Of a stretch of 64,000 nucleotides of DNA, positions 19,415 through 29,107 are shown piece after piece; the first letter of the stretch is position 1; every line of letters begins with the position of its first letter. The stretch comes from Bacteroidales bacterium. GTDB lineage: Bacteria; Bacteroidota; Bacteroidia; Bacteroidales; UBA932. A model generated the notes under the pieces. It was not told the origin of the DNA. It searched no databases and saw only the letters and a list, made by a program, of their open reading frames with translations. Position numbers and translations under genes: made by a program. The stretch lies in the NCBI GenBank assembly GCA_015060225.1, contig SUYX01000008.1:1-64000 (forward strand), written 5' to 3'.

Positions 19415-20800
19415 TTACTTCTCTTTATTTGGAACATCAAGTTTAAGCTGAGGGTTTTTCTTTGATGAGAAGTATAGCATCCATGAAACGATCATGGCTA
19501 CAATACCTAAACCAATGAAGATGTACTCTGCGTTGATTGCAGCTTTCTCAAGAAGGTTGACATCTGTAACACCGTCAACTTTTGCAAGGATTCTACCAAC
19601 AAAGATTGGAACTGTCATCATACCCATATTTTGAATCCAATATATAAGGGAGTATGCTGTACCAAGGTTCTTTTCAGGAACAATTTTTGGAACTGAAGGC
19701 CACATTGCGGCAGGAACAAGAGAGTAACCTACGCCAAGAATAGCGATTCCAAGGTAACCGAAAATAGCCTCACCTGGCGCAAATGCAATAATTACGTGTG
19801 CAATGAATACCATTACAGAACCGGTAATCATCCAGGTTGTTGCTTTACCAATCTTGTCAACCAATATTCCGAACAATGGAGTAAATCCAACTGTAAAGAA
19901 AGGAATCATTGATACCATCCATGATGCTGTCTGCTCAAATTCAGCTGCTCCTGCACCAAATCTTGGGATAAGGATTGCAGTAGCAAATTTCTTGAATGAG
20001 ATAATACAGCAGTAGAAGAATACGCAAAGCAGTGATATTAGCAAATAATGCTTATTACCAAGAATCTTGAAGATGTCTGAAAATTTGAATTTGTCTTCCT
20101 CTGCAGTTTCAACTTTGTCTGAGGTGCCTTGCTCTTTGTCGAATTTGGCATCCATTGCTACAAATATACCCCATACTACTGAACCGATCAGTAGAAGCAT
20201 AAGACCGTAGAAAGCTGGTCTGTTGGTTACATCCAAAGTATAGCCTGACTGTGATTCTGCAACAAGTACAGGTGAAAGGATCAAAGCTGCTGCTGTTCCC
20301 ATACGTGCAATGGCTAATTGAAGTCCCATAGCCAAAGCCATTGATTTACCCTTGAACCATTTTGCGATTGAACGGGTTACAGCTACACCTGCGATCTCAG
20401 AACCCAACCCGAACAACATACATCCTACATATGCGATATATAGAGATTTGCCTGTCTCTACAATTGCTTTAGACGAGATGGTTACATAAACAAGCGCAGC
20501 ACCTGCAGCCATTAGGCCAACAAAGATTGAACCTGTAACACGTACGCCCCATTTATCCAAAAGCATACCGCATACTATAAGTCCACCCCATACACAAAGG
20601 AATGAGTAACCGCCGGCATAGAAACCATAATCTTGTGAGTTCCAGCCAAGTTCAAGTAAGTCAGGATTCTGGAAGATGTGTGAGATAGTAGAGAACATGT
20701 CGTCAAAGAAGTATGACGCGAACATTGGGACCACAAGGCAAGCCCAGGCAATCCATCTTGCGCTAGGGCTCTCTTTTAAAGTCTTTACTACTTTATTCAT
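19415..20800 (-). CDS. MFS transporter
   Basis: 12-TM-like hydrophobic pattern; IAKWFKGKSMALAMGLQLAIARMGTAAA. Confidence 0.9.
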   Translation of the reverse strand: MNKVVKTLKESPSARWIAWACLVVPMFASYFFDDMFSTISHIFQNPDLLELGWNSQDYGFYAGGYSFLCVWGGLIVCGMLLDKWGVRVTGSIFVGLMAAGAALVYVTISSKAIVETGKSLYIAYVGCMLFGLGSEIAGVAVTRSIAKWFKGKSMALAMGLQLAIARMGTAAALILSPVLVAESQSGYTLDVTNRPAFYGLMLLLIGSVVWGIFVAMDAKFDKEQGTSDKVETAEEDKFKFSDIFKILGNKHYLLISLLCVFFYCCIISFKKFATAILIPRFGAGAAEFEQTASWMVSMIPFFTVGFTPLFGILVDKIGKATTWMITGSVMVFIAHVIIAFAPGEAIFGYLGIAILGVGYSLVPAAMWPSVPKIVPEKNLGTAYSLIYWIQNMGMMTVPIFVGRILAKVDGVTDVNLLEKAAINAEYIFIGLGIVAMIVSWMLYFSSKKNPQLKLDVPNKEK

Positions 20801-20845
20801 AAGTTTTTAAGTGATTTGTTGGTTAATATTTAATTGATGTATTTT

Positions 20846-22201
20846 CTATTTGATATTTGGCAATTCAAGGCCGTAACCTTTTTTCTTGTCTTCAACTTTC
20901 AGCCACAAACCAAGAAGCAGCGCCATAACTCCAAGTGATGAGAAGATGAGCATTGGTACGGTGTATCCTCCTGTTTCGTCAAGGCTCCAGCCGATGACGA
21001 TAGGGAAAGCCATGAGGCCTATGTTCTGGATCCAGAAGATTACTGAATAGGCAGAACCGAGATATCTCTCCTCCACAAGTTTTGGAACAGATGGCCAAAG
21101 GGCTGCAGGAACCAGTGAGAATGAGATTCCCAGAAGGATGATCGCTGCATATGCAATTGGTTTTGTAAGAGGTACAAGTGCAAATACAAGATGGCAGGTA
21201 ATCATGAGGATTGCTCCAAGTATAAGCATTGATGCCCCTTTACCTTTTTTATCCAAAAATGCACCAAGGAACGGGGTGAGTACCATTGCACCAATAGGGA
21301 ACCATGAAAACAGTCCGGCAGCCTCTTCTGTAGGCATCTGCAGGTTGGCTTCAAGCATACCGGTTGCAAATTTCTGGAATGGGAAGATTGCAGAATAGTA
21401 CAAGACGCACAAGCCCGATACTATGAGGAAAGTCTTGCTTGTAAAGAGGATTCTTATGTCGCTCACCTTGAACTGCTCCTCTGCCTCTTCTGCTGCAGTT
21501 TCTCCTATCTGTGCATCAAGTTTCCTGTCCATAACGGTGAAGATTGTATAGGTAAGGAGTCCTATTATAAGCAGTATGGTACAGAACAGTACTGGGGTTA
21601 CAACGGTAGGCATAGTTTCGTTAGCCCAGGTTGAGAGGTATGGAGAGAGGCGGAATACGGCAAAAACGCCCAAACGTGCAATGGCCATCTCAAGGCCCAT
21701 TGCCAATGCCATCTCTTTCCCCTTGAACCATTTTGCTATTGCTTTTGAAACGGTTACACCACCCATCTCAACGCCGCATCCGAATATCATGAATCCTACC
21801 GATGCCAGTTTGGCAGTTGCAGGGAAGCTTGTCCAGAATGAATCAAGGAATCTGTACAGTCCGCTGTCGGGAGTAAACATGTCGCTGATTGCATATAATT
21901 TGATGGATGCACCTATTACCATTACCGCTCCCGACAGGATTCCGGTGAAACGGATACCCATTTTGTCGAGAATGATTCCTGCAAAAATGAGGAAGAAAGC
22001 GAATACGTTAAGGAAGTATTCCGAGCTGCAGAAGGTTCCGTAGGTTTCTGCAGACCATCCTTTTGATGTCTCCAGCAGAGTTGACAGTGGAGACAGTACA
22101 TCTACAAACATGTAGGCAAAGAACATCATGAGTGCTATGAGCACGAGGGCTGTCCATCTTGCCACTCCGTTGTCATTCAATAGTTTTCTTGTTCCGGTCA
22201 T
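20846..22201 (-). CDS. MFS transporter, tandem paralog of 19415-20800
   Basis: Shares IAKWFKGKEMALAMGLEMAIARLG, SLVPAALWPSVPKLV with its neighbour. Confidence 0.9.
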   Translation of the reverse strand: MTGTRKLLNDNGVARWTALVLIALMMFFAYMFVDVLSPLSTLLETSKGWSAETYGTFCSSEYFLNVFAFFLIFAGIILDKMGIRFTGILSGAVMVIGASIKLYAISDMFTPDSGLYRFLDSFWTSFPATAKLASVGFMIFGCGVEMGGVTVSKAIAKWFKGKEMALAMGLEMAIARLGVFAVFRLSPYLSTWANETMPTVVTPVLFCTILLIIGLLTYTIFTVMDRKLDAQIGETAAEEAEEQFKVSDIRILFTSKTFLIVSGLCVLYYSAIFPFQKFATGMLEANLQMPTEEAAGLFSWFPIGAMVLTPFLGAFLDKKGKGASMLILGAILMITCHLVFALVPLTKPIAYAAIILLGISFSLVPAALWPSVPKLVEERYLGSAYSVIFWIQNIGLMAFPIVIGWSLDETGGYTVPMLIFSSLGVMALLLGLWLKVEDKKKGYGLELPNIK

Positions 22202-22343
22202 TATTTTTTATTTTTTTTGGTTCTTCAACTTTTTTCAAATAATTGAGCAAGTTACCACTTTTAGCGGAAACGGCCAAAAAAATTAAATTTTCCCATCACG
22301 TAAATAAATTGTAACTTGGCACAGTTTTTACAGAATATTTTTT

Positions 22344-24200
22344 GTGGATATACTCAATAATATAAATACACCGGCCGATTTAAAAAGACTTGATTCGGGG
22401 CAACTTGTTTCACTTTGCAGTGAGATAAGGGAATACATGGTAGATTGCTGTTCCAAAAATCCAGGGCACCTTGGTGCCAGCCTTGGAGCGGTGGAGCTTG
22501 CTGTTGCTATCCATTATGTGTATGATACACCTGAGGACAAGCTTGTCTGGGATGTGGGGCACCAGGCGTATGCCCATAAGATAATTACCGGCAGGAGGGA
22601 GGCTTTTGTGAACAACAGGAAGAAGGGGGGATTGAGTGGGTTCCCAAAGATGTCGGAGAGCGAATATGACAATTTTGGGGCAGGGCATACCTCTGTTTCA
22701 ATTTCAGCTGCTCTTGGAATTGCTGAGGCTGCCAGGATACGGGGGGAGAAGACCAATGTGGTGGCTGTGATAGGTGACGGAGCCATGACAGGAGGGTTGG
22801 CTTTTGAGGGGTTGAACAATGCAGGGGCGCTCAAATCAAATATTCTTGTAATATTGAATGATAACCAGATTTCAATAGACCAGAATGTGGGGGCACTCCA
22901 CAATTACCTTGTGAAGCTCTCCGTTTCACCTATATATAATAAGGTAAAGAACAGAATCTGGAGGTTTCTGGGTAACGGAAGGCTCAGGGGGCTTGTACAG
23001 AAGTTCATGTTCAGCACAAAACTTGCCTTCATGAAGAGCGGCTCCGTTTTCCAGGGATTGGGATTCAGATATTTCGGGACCATTGACGGCAATGATATGG
23101 ACGAACTTGTAACAACCCTGCAGAACCTTAAGGGGATTGATGGTCCAAAGTTGCTTCATGTAAGGACAGTGAAGGGGAAGGGGTATGCTCCGGCAGAGAA
23201 GGAGCAGAGTGTGTGGCATGCTCCAGGCAAGTTTGATGTGGCAACAGGTAAAAGGGTTGTTTCAAAGGGGGGGGCGCTGAAGTACCAGGATATCTTCGGG
23301 AAGACACTTGTGGAGCTTGCCCGTACAAATGATAAGATTGTGGGTATAACCCCTGCAATGGCATCGGGATGCTCACTCACTTATATGATGGAGGAGTTTC
23401 CCGGAAGGAGCTATGATGTGGGGATTGCAGAGCAGCATGCTGTAACTTTTTCTGCAGGTTTGGCGGCTAATGGAATGCTTCCGGTCTGCAACATTTACTC
23501 CACTTTTATGCAGAGGGCGTATGACAGCATAATTCATGATGTGGCAATCCCAAATTTAAAGGTGATTTTATGTCTGGACCGTGGTGGTATAGTTGGCGAA
23601 GATGGTGCAACGCATCATGGTGCTTTTGATCTTGCATATTTGAGGCCTATACCAAATATAACGGTTGCTGCACCTATGAATGAGGTTGAGTTGCGCAACA
23701 TGCTCTATTCGGCAACCCTTCCGGAGTATGGCATTACAGCCATAAGGTATCCGCGTGGCAGCAGCGAGGGGCTTGAGTGGGAGAGACCGTTTGAAAAGGT
23801 TGAGCCTGGAAAGGGGGTTGTTGTGAGTGAAGGTTCCGGTGTGGGTGTCCTTACTTTGGGAACTGTCGGGAACAGGGCGGCAAAAGCTGTGGAGATGGCG
23901 CAGAGGGATGGTATGGCTCCGCTCCATATAAATATGAGATTCCTGAAACCTTTGGATACAGATATGGTAGATTATGCATGCAGCAGGTGCGGTACCATAA
24001 TAACAGTTGAGGATGGAACTGTAATGGGAGGGTTGGCAAGTGCCGTGTCTGAGTATGTAGCTTCTGTGCATCCCGATAAAAAAGTTATATCATTGGGTAT
24101 TCCCGACAAATTTATTGAGCAGGGCACCGTGGATGAACTTATTTCGGAATGTGGCTATAACGTTGATAATATTTACAATAGCATAATTGCAGCAAAGTAG
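22344..24200 (+). CDS. dxs: 1-deoxy-D-xylulose-5-phosphate synthase (GTG start as listed)
   Basis: DVGHQAYAHKIITGR, GDGAMTGGLAFEGLNNAG, HVRTVKGKGYAPAE, VGIAEQHAVTFSAG. Confidence 0.97.
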   Translation: MDILNNINTPADLKRLDSGQLVSLCSEIREYMVDCCSKNPGHLGASLGAVELAVAIHYVYDTPEDKLVWDVGHQAYAHKIITGRREAFVNNRKKGGLSGFPKMSESEYDNFGAGHTSVSISAALGIAEAARIRGEKTNVVAVIGDGAMTGGLAFEGLNNAGALKSNILVILNDNQISIDQNVGALHNYLVKLSVSPIYNKVKNRIWRFLGNGRLRGLVQKFMFSTKLAFMKSGSVFQGLGFRYFGTIDGNDMDELVTTLQNLKGIDGPKLLHVRTVKGKGYAPAEKEQSVWHAPGKFDVATGKRVVSKGGALKYQDIFGKTLVELARTNDKIVGITPAMASGCSLTYMMEEFPGRSYDVGIAEQHAVTFSAGLAANGMLPVCNIYSTFMQRAYDSIIHDVAIPNLKVILCLDRGGIVGEDGATHHGAFDLAYLRPIPNITVAAPMNEVELRNMLYSATLPEYGITAIRYPRGSSEGLEWERPFEKVEPGKGVVVSEGSGVGVLTLGTVGNRAAKAVEMAQRDGMAPLHINMRFLKPLDTDMVDYACSRCGTIITVEDGTVMGGLASAVSEYVASVHPDKKVISLGIPDKFIEQGTVDELISECGYNVDNIYNSIIAAK

Positions 24201-24244
24201 CAGAAAAATTTTTTATAAAAATTGTGCAATTTTTTTAGAAAAAG

Positions 24245-24275
24245 TTTGGTAGATAAAAATAAATGGCTACCTTTG
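24245..24275 (+). promoter_or_regulatory. Bacteroidota consensus promoter for the tRNA-tuf operon
   Basis: TTTG (24245-24248), 19 nt, TACCTTTG (24268-24275). Confidence 0.85.
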
Positions 24276-24333
24276 CAATCCCAAACGAAAAGAAACCCTC
24301 TCCGGAGGTTATCAAGAGGGAGATTGACATTTT

Positions 24334-24410
24334 GCCGATGTAGCTCAGTTGGCCAGAGCAGCTGATTTGTAATCAGCTGGTCGGGGGTTCGAATCCCTCC
24401 ATCGGCTCCA
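24334..24410 (+). tRNA. tRNA-Thr(TGT), CCA encoded
   Basis: gccgatg/catcggc acceptor; gctga-tttgtaa-tcagc anticodon arm; gttcgaat T-loop. Confidence 0.96.
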
Positions 24411-24434
24411 AGTTTTTTGAAAGATATAAATAAT

Positions 24435-24517
24435 GGGGAGATACCAAAGTGGCCAACTGGGGCAGACTGTAAATCTGCTGGCGCACGCCTTCGTAGGTTC
24501 GAATCCTGCTCTCCCCA
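24435..24517 (+). tRNA. tRNA-Tyr(GTA), long variable arm
   Basis: ggggaga/tctcccc acceptor; gcaga-ctgtaaa-tctgc anticodon arm. Confidence 0.96.
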
Positions 24518-24539
24518 CTATTTTTGTATCTAAACGTAT

Positions 24540-24615
24540 GCGGAAGTAGCTCAGTCGGTAGAGCATCAGCCTTCCAAGCTGAGGGTCGCGGGTTCGAACC
24601 TCGTCTTCCGCTCCA
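24540..24615 (+). tRNA. tRNA-Gly(TCC), CCA encoded
   Basis: gcggaag/cttccgc acceptor; tcagc-cttccaa-gctga anticodon arm. Confidence 0.96.
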
Positions 24616-24622
24616 GTTAAAA

Positions 24623-24694
24623 GCCAGTGTAGCTCAGGGGTAGAGCGCTTCCTTGGTAAGGAAGAGGTCACGAGTTCAAATCTCGTCACCGGCT
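24623..24694 (+). tRNA. tRNA-Thr(GGT)
   Basis: gccagtg/caccggc acceptor with one A-C mismatch; cttcc-ttggtaa-ggaag anticodon arm. Confidence 0.93.
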
Positions 24695-24735
24695 CTATAA
24701 GTGTGTAAAATATTCAATTATAAAAATTTATTATT

Positions 24736-25920
24736 ATGGCAAAAGAAACTTTTAAGAGGGAAAAACCTCACGTTAACATTGGTACTATTGGCCACGTTGA
24801 CCACGGTAAAACTACCCTAACTGCAGCTATTACAACTGTATTGGCTAAAGCAGGTCTTTCAGAGCTTCGTTCATTTGACTCAATTGACAACGCTCCAGAG
24901 GAGAAAGAGCGCGGTATCACTATCAACACTGCACACGTAGAGTATCAGACTGCTAACCGTCACTATGCTCACGTTGACTGTCCAGGCCACGCCGACTACG
25001 TTAAGAACATGGTTACTGGTGCTGCTCAGATGGATGGTGCTATCCTTGTTTGTGCTGCTACTGATGGTCCTATGCCTCAGACTCGTGAGCACATTCTACT
25101 AGCTCGTCAGGTAAACGTTCCTAGAATCGTTGTATTCCTAAATAAAGTAGATATCGTTGATGACCCTGAGATGATTGACCTTGTAGAGATGGAGGTTAGA
25201 GAGCTTCTTTCATTCTACAACTTTGACGGTGACAACACCCCTATCATCCGTGGTTCTGCACTAGGTGCACTTAACGGTGACCCTCAGTGGGAGGAGAAAG
25301 TAATGGAGCTTATGGCTGCTGTTGATGAGTACATTCCACTTCCTCCACGTGACAACGAGAAACCATTCCTAATGCCTGTTGAGGACGTATTCTCAATCAC
25401 TGGTCGTGGTACAGTTGCAACTGGTAGAATTGAGACTGGTGTTATCAAAGTTGGTGAGGAGATCCAGATTATCGGTCTTGGCGAGGAGCCTAAGAAATCA
25501 ACTGTTACCGGTGTTGAGATGTTCCGCAAACTTCTTGATCAGGGTGAGGCTGGTGACAACGTAGGTCTTCTTCTTCGTGGTATTGACAAGAAAGAGATCA
25601 AGAGAGGTCAGGTTATCGCTAAACCTAACACAATCACTCCTCATAAGAACTTCACTGCAGAGATTTATGTATTGAAGAAAGAAGAGGGTGGCCGTCACAC
25701 TCCATTCCACAACAAATATCGTCCTCAGTTCTTTATCCGTACTTTGGATGTAACTGGTGAGATTCTTCTTCCAGAGGGTGTAGAGATGGTAATGCCTGGT
25801 GATAACGTAACTATTAATGTAGAGTTGATCTACCCAGTTGCTATCAATGAGGGTCTACGTTTCGCAATCCGTGAGGGTGGTAGAACAGTAGGTGCTGGTC
25901 AGGTAACTAAAATTGGTTAA
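24736..25920 (+). CDS. tuf: Elongation factor Tu
   Basis: [31 protein letters not shown]. Confidence 0.99.
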   Translation: MAKETFKREKPHVNIGTIGHVDHGKTTLTAAITTVLAKAGLSELRSFDSIDNAPEEKERGITINTAHVEYQTANRHYAHVDCPGHADYVKNMVTGAAQMDGAILVCAATDGPMPQTREHILLARQVNVPRIVVFLNKVDIVDDPEMIDLVEMEVRELLSFYNFDGDNTPIIRGSALGALNGDPQWEEKVMELMAAVDEYIPLPPRDNEKPFLMPVEDVFSITGRGTVATGRIETGVIKVGEEIQIIGLGEEPKKSTVTGVEMFRKLLDQGEAGDNVGLLLRGIDKKEIKRGQVIAKPNTITPHKNFTAEIYVLKKEEGGRHTPFHNKYRPQFFIRTLDVTGEILLPEGVEMVMPGDNVTINVELIYPVAINEGLRFAIREGGRTVGAGQVTKIG

Positions 25921-25972
25921 TTCCTAATCAAGAAAATACACAATGGGCTTCCTTAACCGGGAGCCCATATTT

Positions 25973-26043
25973 AGGGGCATAGTTCAAGGGTAGAATAGCG
26001 GTCTCCAAAACCGTTGATGGGCGTTCGAATCGCTCTGCCCCTG
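25973..26043 (+). tRNA. tRNA-Trp(CCA)
   Basis: aggggca/tgcccct acceptor; gcggt-ctccaaa-accgt anticodon arm; between tuf and secE. Confidence 0.95.
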
Positions 26044-26119
26044 CAAACCAAAGGTTACGGTTTGGTTCAATTTTAATCACAATAACGACAAGGCTTCCAA
26101 TTGTTGTTATTATAATTAA

Positions 26120-26320
26120 ATGGTAATGAACAAATTAGCTTTGCATTTCAAAGACTCATACATTGAGTTGTCCAAAAAAGTAACATGGCCTTCATGGGCC
26201 CAGCTCCAGAGCTCTGCGATAGTAGTGATGGTAGCTTCTGTTATTTTTGCCTTGGTCATATTTGGTATGGACCTAGTGTTCAAGAACATTATGACTTTTA
26301 TCTATAACATGCTTTACTAA
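26120..26320 (+). CDS. secE: Preprotein translocase subunit SecE
   Basis: Short single-TM protein, ELSKKVTWPSWAQLQSSA, directly before nusG. Confidence 0.93.
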   Translation: MVMNKLALHFKDSYIELSKKVTWPSWAQLQSSAIVVMVASVIFALVIFGMDLVFKNIMTFIYNMLY

Positions 26321-26324
26321 TATC

Positions 26325-26885
26325 ATGAGTGAGATTGCCAACAAAAAGTGGTACGTTGTACGCGCAGCTGGTGGAAAGGAGAAGAAAGCGAAGGAGTACA
26401 TTGAGAATGAGATCAAACGATTGGGTCTTACAGATTATGTCTCTCAGGTTCTTATTCCTACTGAGAAAATCTATCAGGTAAAGAACGGCAAAAAGGTTAG
26501 CACAGAGAGAATTTTCTACCCTGGCTATATTCTTATTGAAGCGGTTCTGACCGGCGAGATACAGCATATTATCAGAAACCTTCCTCACGTTTCAGGTTTC
26601 CTTACCGAAAAACAAGGGGGTAAAGATAAAGAGCCTTCTCCACTTCGTCAGTCTGAAGTGAACAGAATTCTCGGAAGAGTTGACGAGCTTATTGACAAGG
26701 AAGAGGAAATTATTACACCTTTTGTTGTAGGTGAGGCTGTTAAGGTAGTGGATGGTCCTTTCAACGGTTTTGACGGAACTATTGAGGAGATCTTGGAAGA
26801 CAAGAAGAAACTTAAAGTTATGGTTAAGATTTTTGGAAGGAAAACGATTTTGGAGTTAAACTTTGTTCAAGTAGTTAAAGAATAA
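26325..26885 (+). CDS. nusG: Transcription termination/antitermination protein NusG
   Basis: KKWYVVRAAGGKEKKAKEYIE, FYPGYILIEA, VKVVDGPFNGFDGTIEEI. Confidence 0.97.
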   Translation: MSEIANKKWYVVRAAGGKEKKAKEYIENEIKRLGLTDYVSQVLIPTEKIYQVKNGKKVSTERIFYPGYILIEAVLTGEIQHIIRNLPHVSGFLTEKQGGKDKEPSPLRQSEVNRILGRVDELIDKEEEIITPFVVGEAVKVVDGPFNGFDGTIEEILEDKKKLKVMVKIFGRKTILELNFVQVVKE

Positions 26886-26898
26886 TTAAAGAAGTATT

Positions 26899-27345
26899 AT
26901 GGCTAAAGAAATTGCCGCATTCATTAAATTGCAGATTAAAGGTGGCGCAGCAAATCCATCACCTCCTGTAGGACCTGCACTTGGTTCTAAAGGTGTAAAC
27001 ATTATGGACTTCTGCAAGCAGTTTAATGCTCGTACACAAGACAAGGCCGGTAAGGTGTTGCCAGTAATTATCACAGTTTACAGTGATAAATCATTTACTT
27101 TCGTAGTAAAACAACCACCTGTGGCTGTACAGCTTAAAGAGGCTGCCAAGATCCAGTCAGGTTCTGCTGAGCCTAACCGTAAAAAAGTTGCTTCAGTTAC
27201 CTGGGAGCAGGTTCGTGCAATTGCTCAGGACAAAATGCCTGACATGAACGCTTTCACTTTGAAGTCAGCTATGAGCATGGTAGCAGGTACTGCAAGAAGT
27301 ATGGGTATCACAGTTGAGGGAACTTTTCCTGCAGACGTAAACTAA
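26899..27345 (+). CDS. rplK: 50S ribosomal protein L11
   Basis: [35 protein letters not shown]. Confidence 0.99.
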   Translation: MAKEIAAFIKLQIKGGAANPSPPVGPALGSKGVNIMDFCKQFNARTQDKAGKVLPVIITVYSDKSFTFVVKQPPVAVQLKEAAKIQSGSAEPNRKKVASVTWEQVRAIAQDKMPDMNAFTLKSAMSMVAGTARSMGITVEGTFPADVN

Positions 27346-27361
27346 TTAATCACAACACGCA

Positions 27362-28063
27362 ATGAGTAAGCTAACAAAAAATCAGAAAATAGCTAATGCT
27401 AAAGTTGAGGAAGGCAGACAGTACAGAGTGTCTGAGGCTTGCGCTTTGGTACAGGAGACATCTTATACCAAATTTGATGCAACCGTTGAGATTTCTGTCC
27501 GTTTGGGCGTAGATCCTCGTAAAGCAAACCAGATGGTTCGTGGTGTTGTGACTCTTCCACACGGAACAGGTAAACAGACCCGCGTACTTGTACTTTGTAC
27601 ACCAGACAAAGAGGAGGAGGCTAGAAATGCCGGTGCTGACTTTGTCGGTTTGGATGAATATATTGATAAAATCAAAGGTGGCTGGACAGATGTTGACGTT
27701 ATCATCTGTACCCCTTCTGTAATGGCTAAGATTGGTCCTATCGGTAGAATTCTAGGTCCTAGAGGTTTGATGCCAAACCCTAAAACCGGAACTGTTACCA
27801 TGGAGGTTGGTAAAGCTGTTACTGAGGTAAAAGCCGGTAAAATTGACTTTAAGGTTGACAAACAAGGTATTGTTCACGCTGGTATCGGTAAAGTATCATT
27901 CGGTGCTGAGAAACTTGCTGAGAATGCCCATGAGTTCCTTAATACAGTTATTAAACTTAAACCACAAGCACTTAAAGGTACTTATGTTAAGAGTGTATTC
28001 CTCTCTTCAACTATGGGTCCTGGAATTTGTGTTGATTGCAAAACAATCAGTGCTGCTGAATAA
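27362..28063 (+). CDS. rplA: 50S ribosomal protein L1
   Basis: [40 protein letters not shown]. Confidence 0.99.
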   Translation: MSKLTKNQKIANAKVEEGRQYRVSEACALVQETSYTKFDATVEISVRLGVDPRKANQMVRGVVTLPHGTGKQTRVLVLCTPDKEEEARNAGADFVGLDEYIDKIKGGWTDVDVIICTPSVMAKIGPIGRILGPRGLMPNPKTGTVTMEVGKAVTEVKAGKIDFKVDKQGIVHAGIGKVSFGAEKLAENAHEFLNTVIKLKPQALKGTYVKSVFLSSTMGPGICVDCKTISAAE

Positions 28064-28078
28064 TAAATTGATTGGATT

Positions 28079-28603
28079 ATGAGAAAAGAAGAGAAAGCTC
28101 AGATTATTGAATCTATAGCAGCACAGCTTAAGGAGACTCCTAACTTCTATGTTACTGACATTGAGGGTTTGAATGCGGAGGCTACTACAAAGCTACGCCG
28201 TGCTTGCTTTGAAAAAGAGATCAAACTTGTTGTAGTTAAGAATACTTTGTTCTTCAAAGCTTTGGAGATGAACGAGGTTGCTGACTTCCAGCAGTTTGAG
28301 AGCGTATTGAAAGGCTCAACAGCAGTAATGTTCTGCAACACTGCAAATGCTCCAGCCAAACTTATCAAAGAGTTCGGCAAAGACGGTGGTAAACCAGCTC
28401 TTAAAGGTGCAATGGTTCAGGAGTGCGCTTACATTGGTGCTGAAAACCTTGAGACACTTGTTAACATCAAGTCTCGTGAGGAACTTATCGGTGATATCAT
28501 CGGATTGCTACAATCTCCTGCGAAAAATGTTATCTCAGCTCTTACTTCACAGGGCGGTGGCAAGATTGCAGGCATTGTAAAAACACTATCAGAAAAAGAA
28601 TAA
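28079..28603 (+). CDS. rplJ: 50S ribosomal protein L10
   Basis: L10 pattern and position between L1 and L7/L12. Confidence 0.97.
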   Translation: MRKEEKAQIIESIAAQLKETPNFYVTDIEGLNAEATTKLRRACFEKEIKLVVVKNTLFFKALEMNEVADFQQFESVLKGSTAVMFCNTANAPAKLIKEFGKDGGKPALKGAMVQECAYIGAENLETLVNIKSREELIGDIIGLLQSPAKNVISALTSQGGGKIAGIVKTLSEKE

Positions 28604-28629
28604 TAATAACAATTTAAAAATAAGAAATC

Positions 28630-29004
28630 ATGGCAGATATCAAAAAATTTGCAGAAGAGTTAGTTAACCTTACAGTAAAAGACGTTCAAGAGCTAGCTAA
28701 AGTACTTAAAGAGGAATACGGAATTGAGCCAGCTGCTGCTGCAGCTGTAGTTGCAGCTCCTGCTGCAGCAGGTGAGGCTGCTGCTGCTGAGCAGACTGAG
28801 TTCGATGTTATCCTTAAATCAGCTGGTGCAGCTAAACTTGGTGTAGTAAAAGTTGTTAAAGAGCTTACTGGCCTAGGTCTTAAAGAGGCTAAAGAGCTTG
28901 TAGACGGTGCTCCAAAAGCTGTTAAAGAGAAAGTTTCTAAAGCAGAGGCTGAGCAGGTTAAAGCAGCTCTAGAAGAGGCTGGTGCAGAGGTTGAGGTTAA
29001 ATAA
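28630..29004 (+). CDS. rplL: 50S ribosomal protein L7/L12
   Basis: Ala-rich hinge; [44 protein letters not shown]. Confidence 0.99.
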   Translation: MADIKKFAEELVNLTVKDVQELAKVLKEEYGIEPAAAAAVVAAPAAAGEAAAAEQTEFDVILKSAGAAKLGVVKVVKELTGLGLKEAKELVDGAPKAVKEKVSKAEAEQVKAALEEAGAEVEVK

Positions 29005-29034
29005 ATGTCAACCCCCGTTTAGCGGGAAAAAGTC

Positions 29035-29070
29035 AGGTTTAGGGCACAAATAGGCCCTAAACCTTTTTGT
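29035..29070 (+). terminator. rplL-rpoB intergenic terminator/attenuator
   Basis: aggtttagggc-acaaatag-gccctaaacct followed by ttttgtcgttttttt. Confidence 0.8.
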
Positions 29071-29107
29071 CGTTTTTTTAAGTTTATTTTCAACCAACCC
29101 ATAAACA

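Noticed and set aside
23568-24071. 167-aa antisense ORF within dxs
   Set aside because: Opposite strand of a well-conserved gene; other long antisense ORFs (rpoB, rpoC, topoisomerase, ABC permease) were rejected for the same reason.
24345-24689. 114-aa minus-strand ORF (..RDSNPRPADYKSAALAN)
   Set aside because: Antisense to the four-tRNA cluster; a well-known kind of spurious ORF produced by tRNA genes.
28731-28800. gctgct-rich repeat in rplL
   Set aside because: Codes for the normal Ala-rich hinge of L7/L12.
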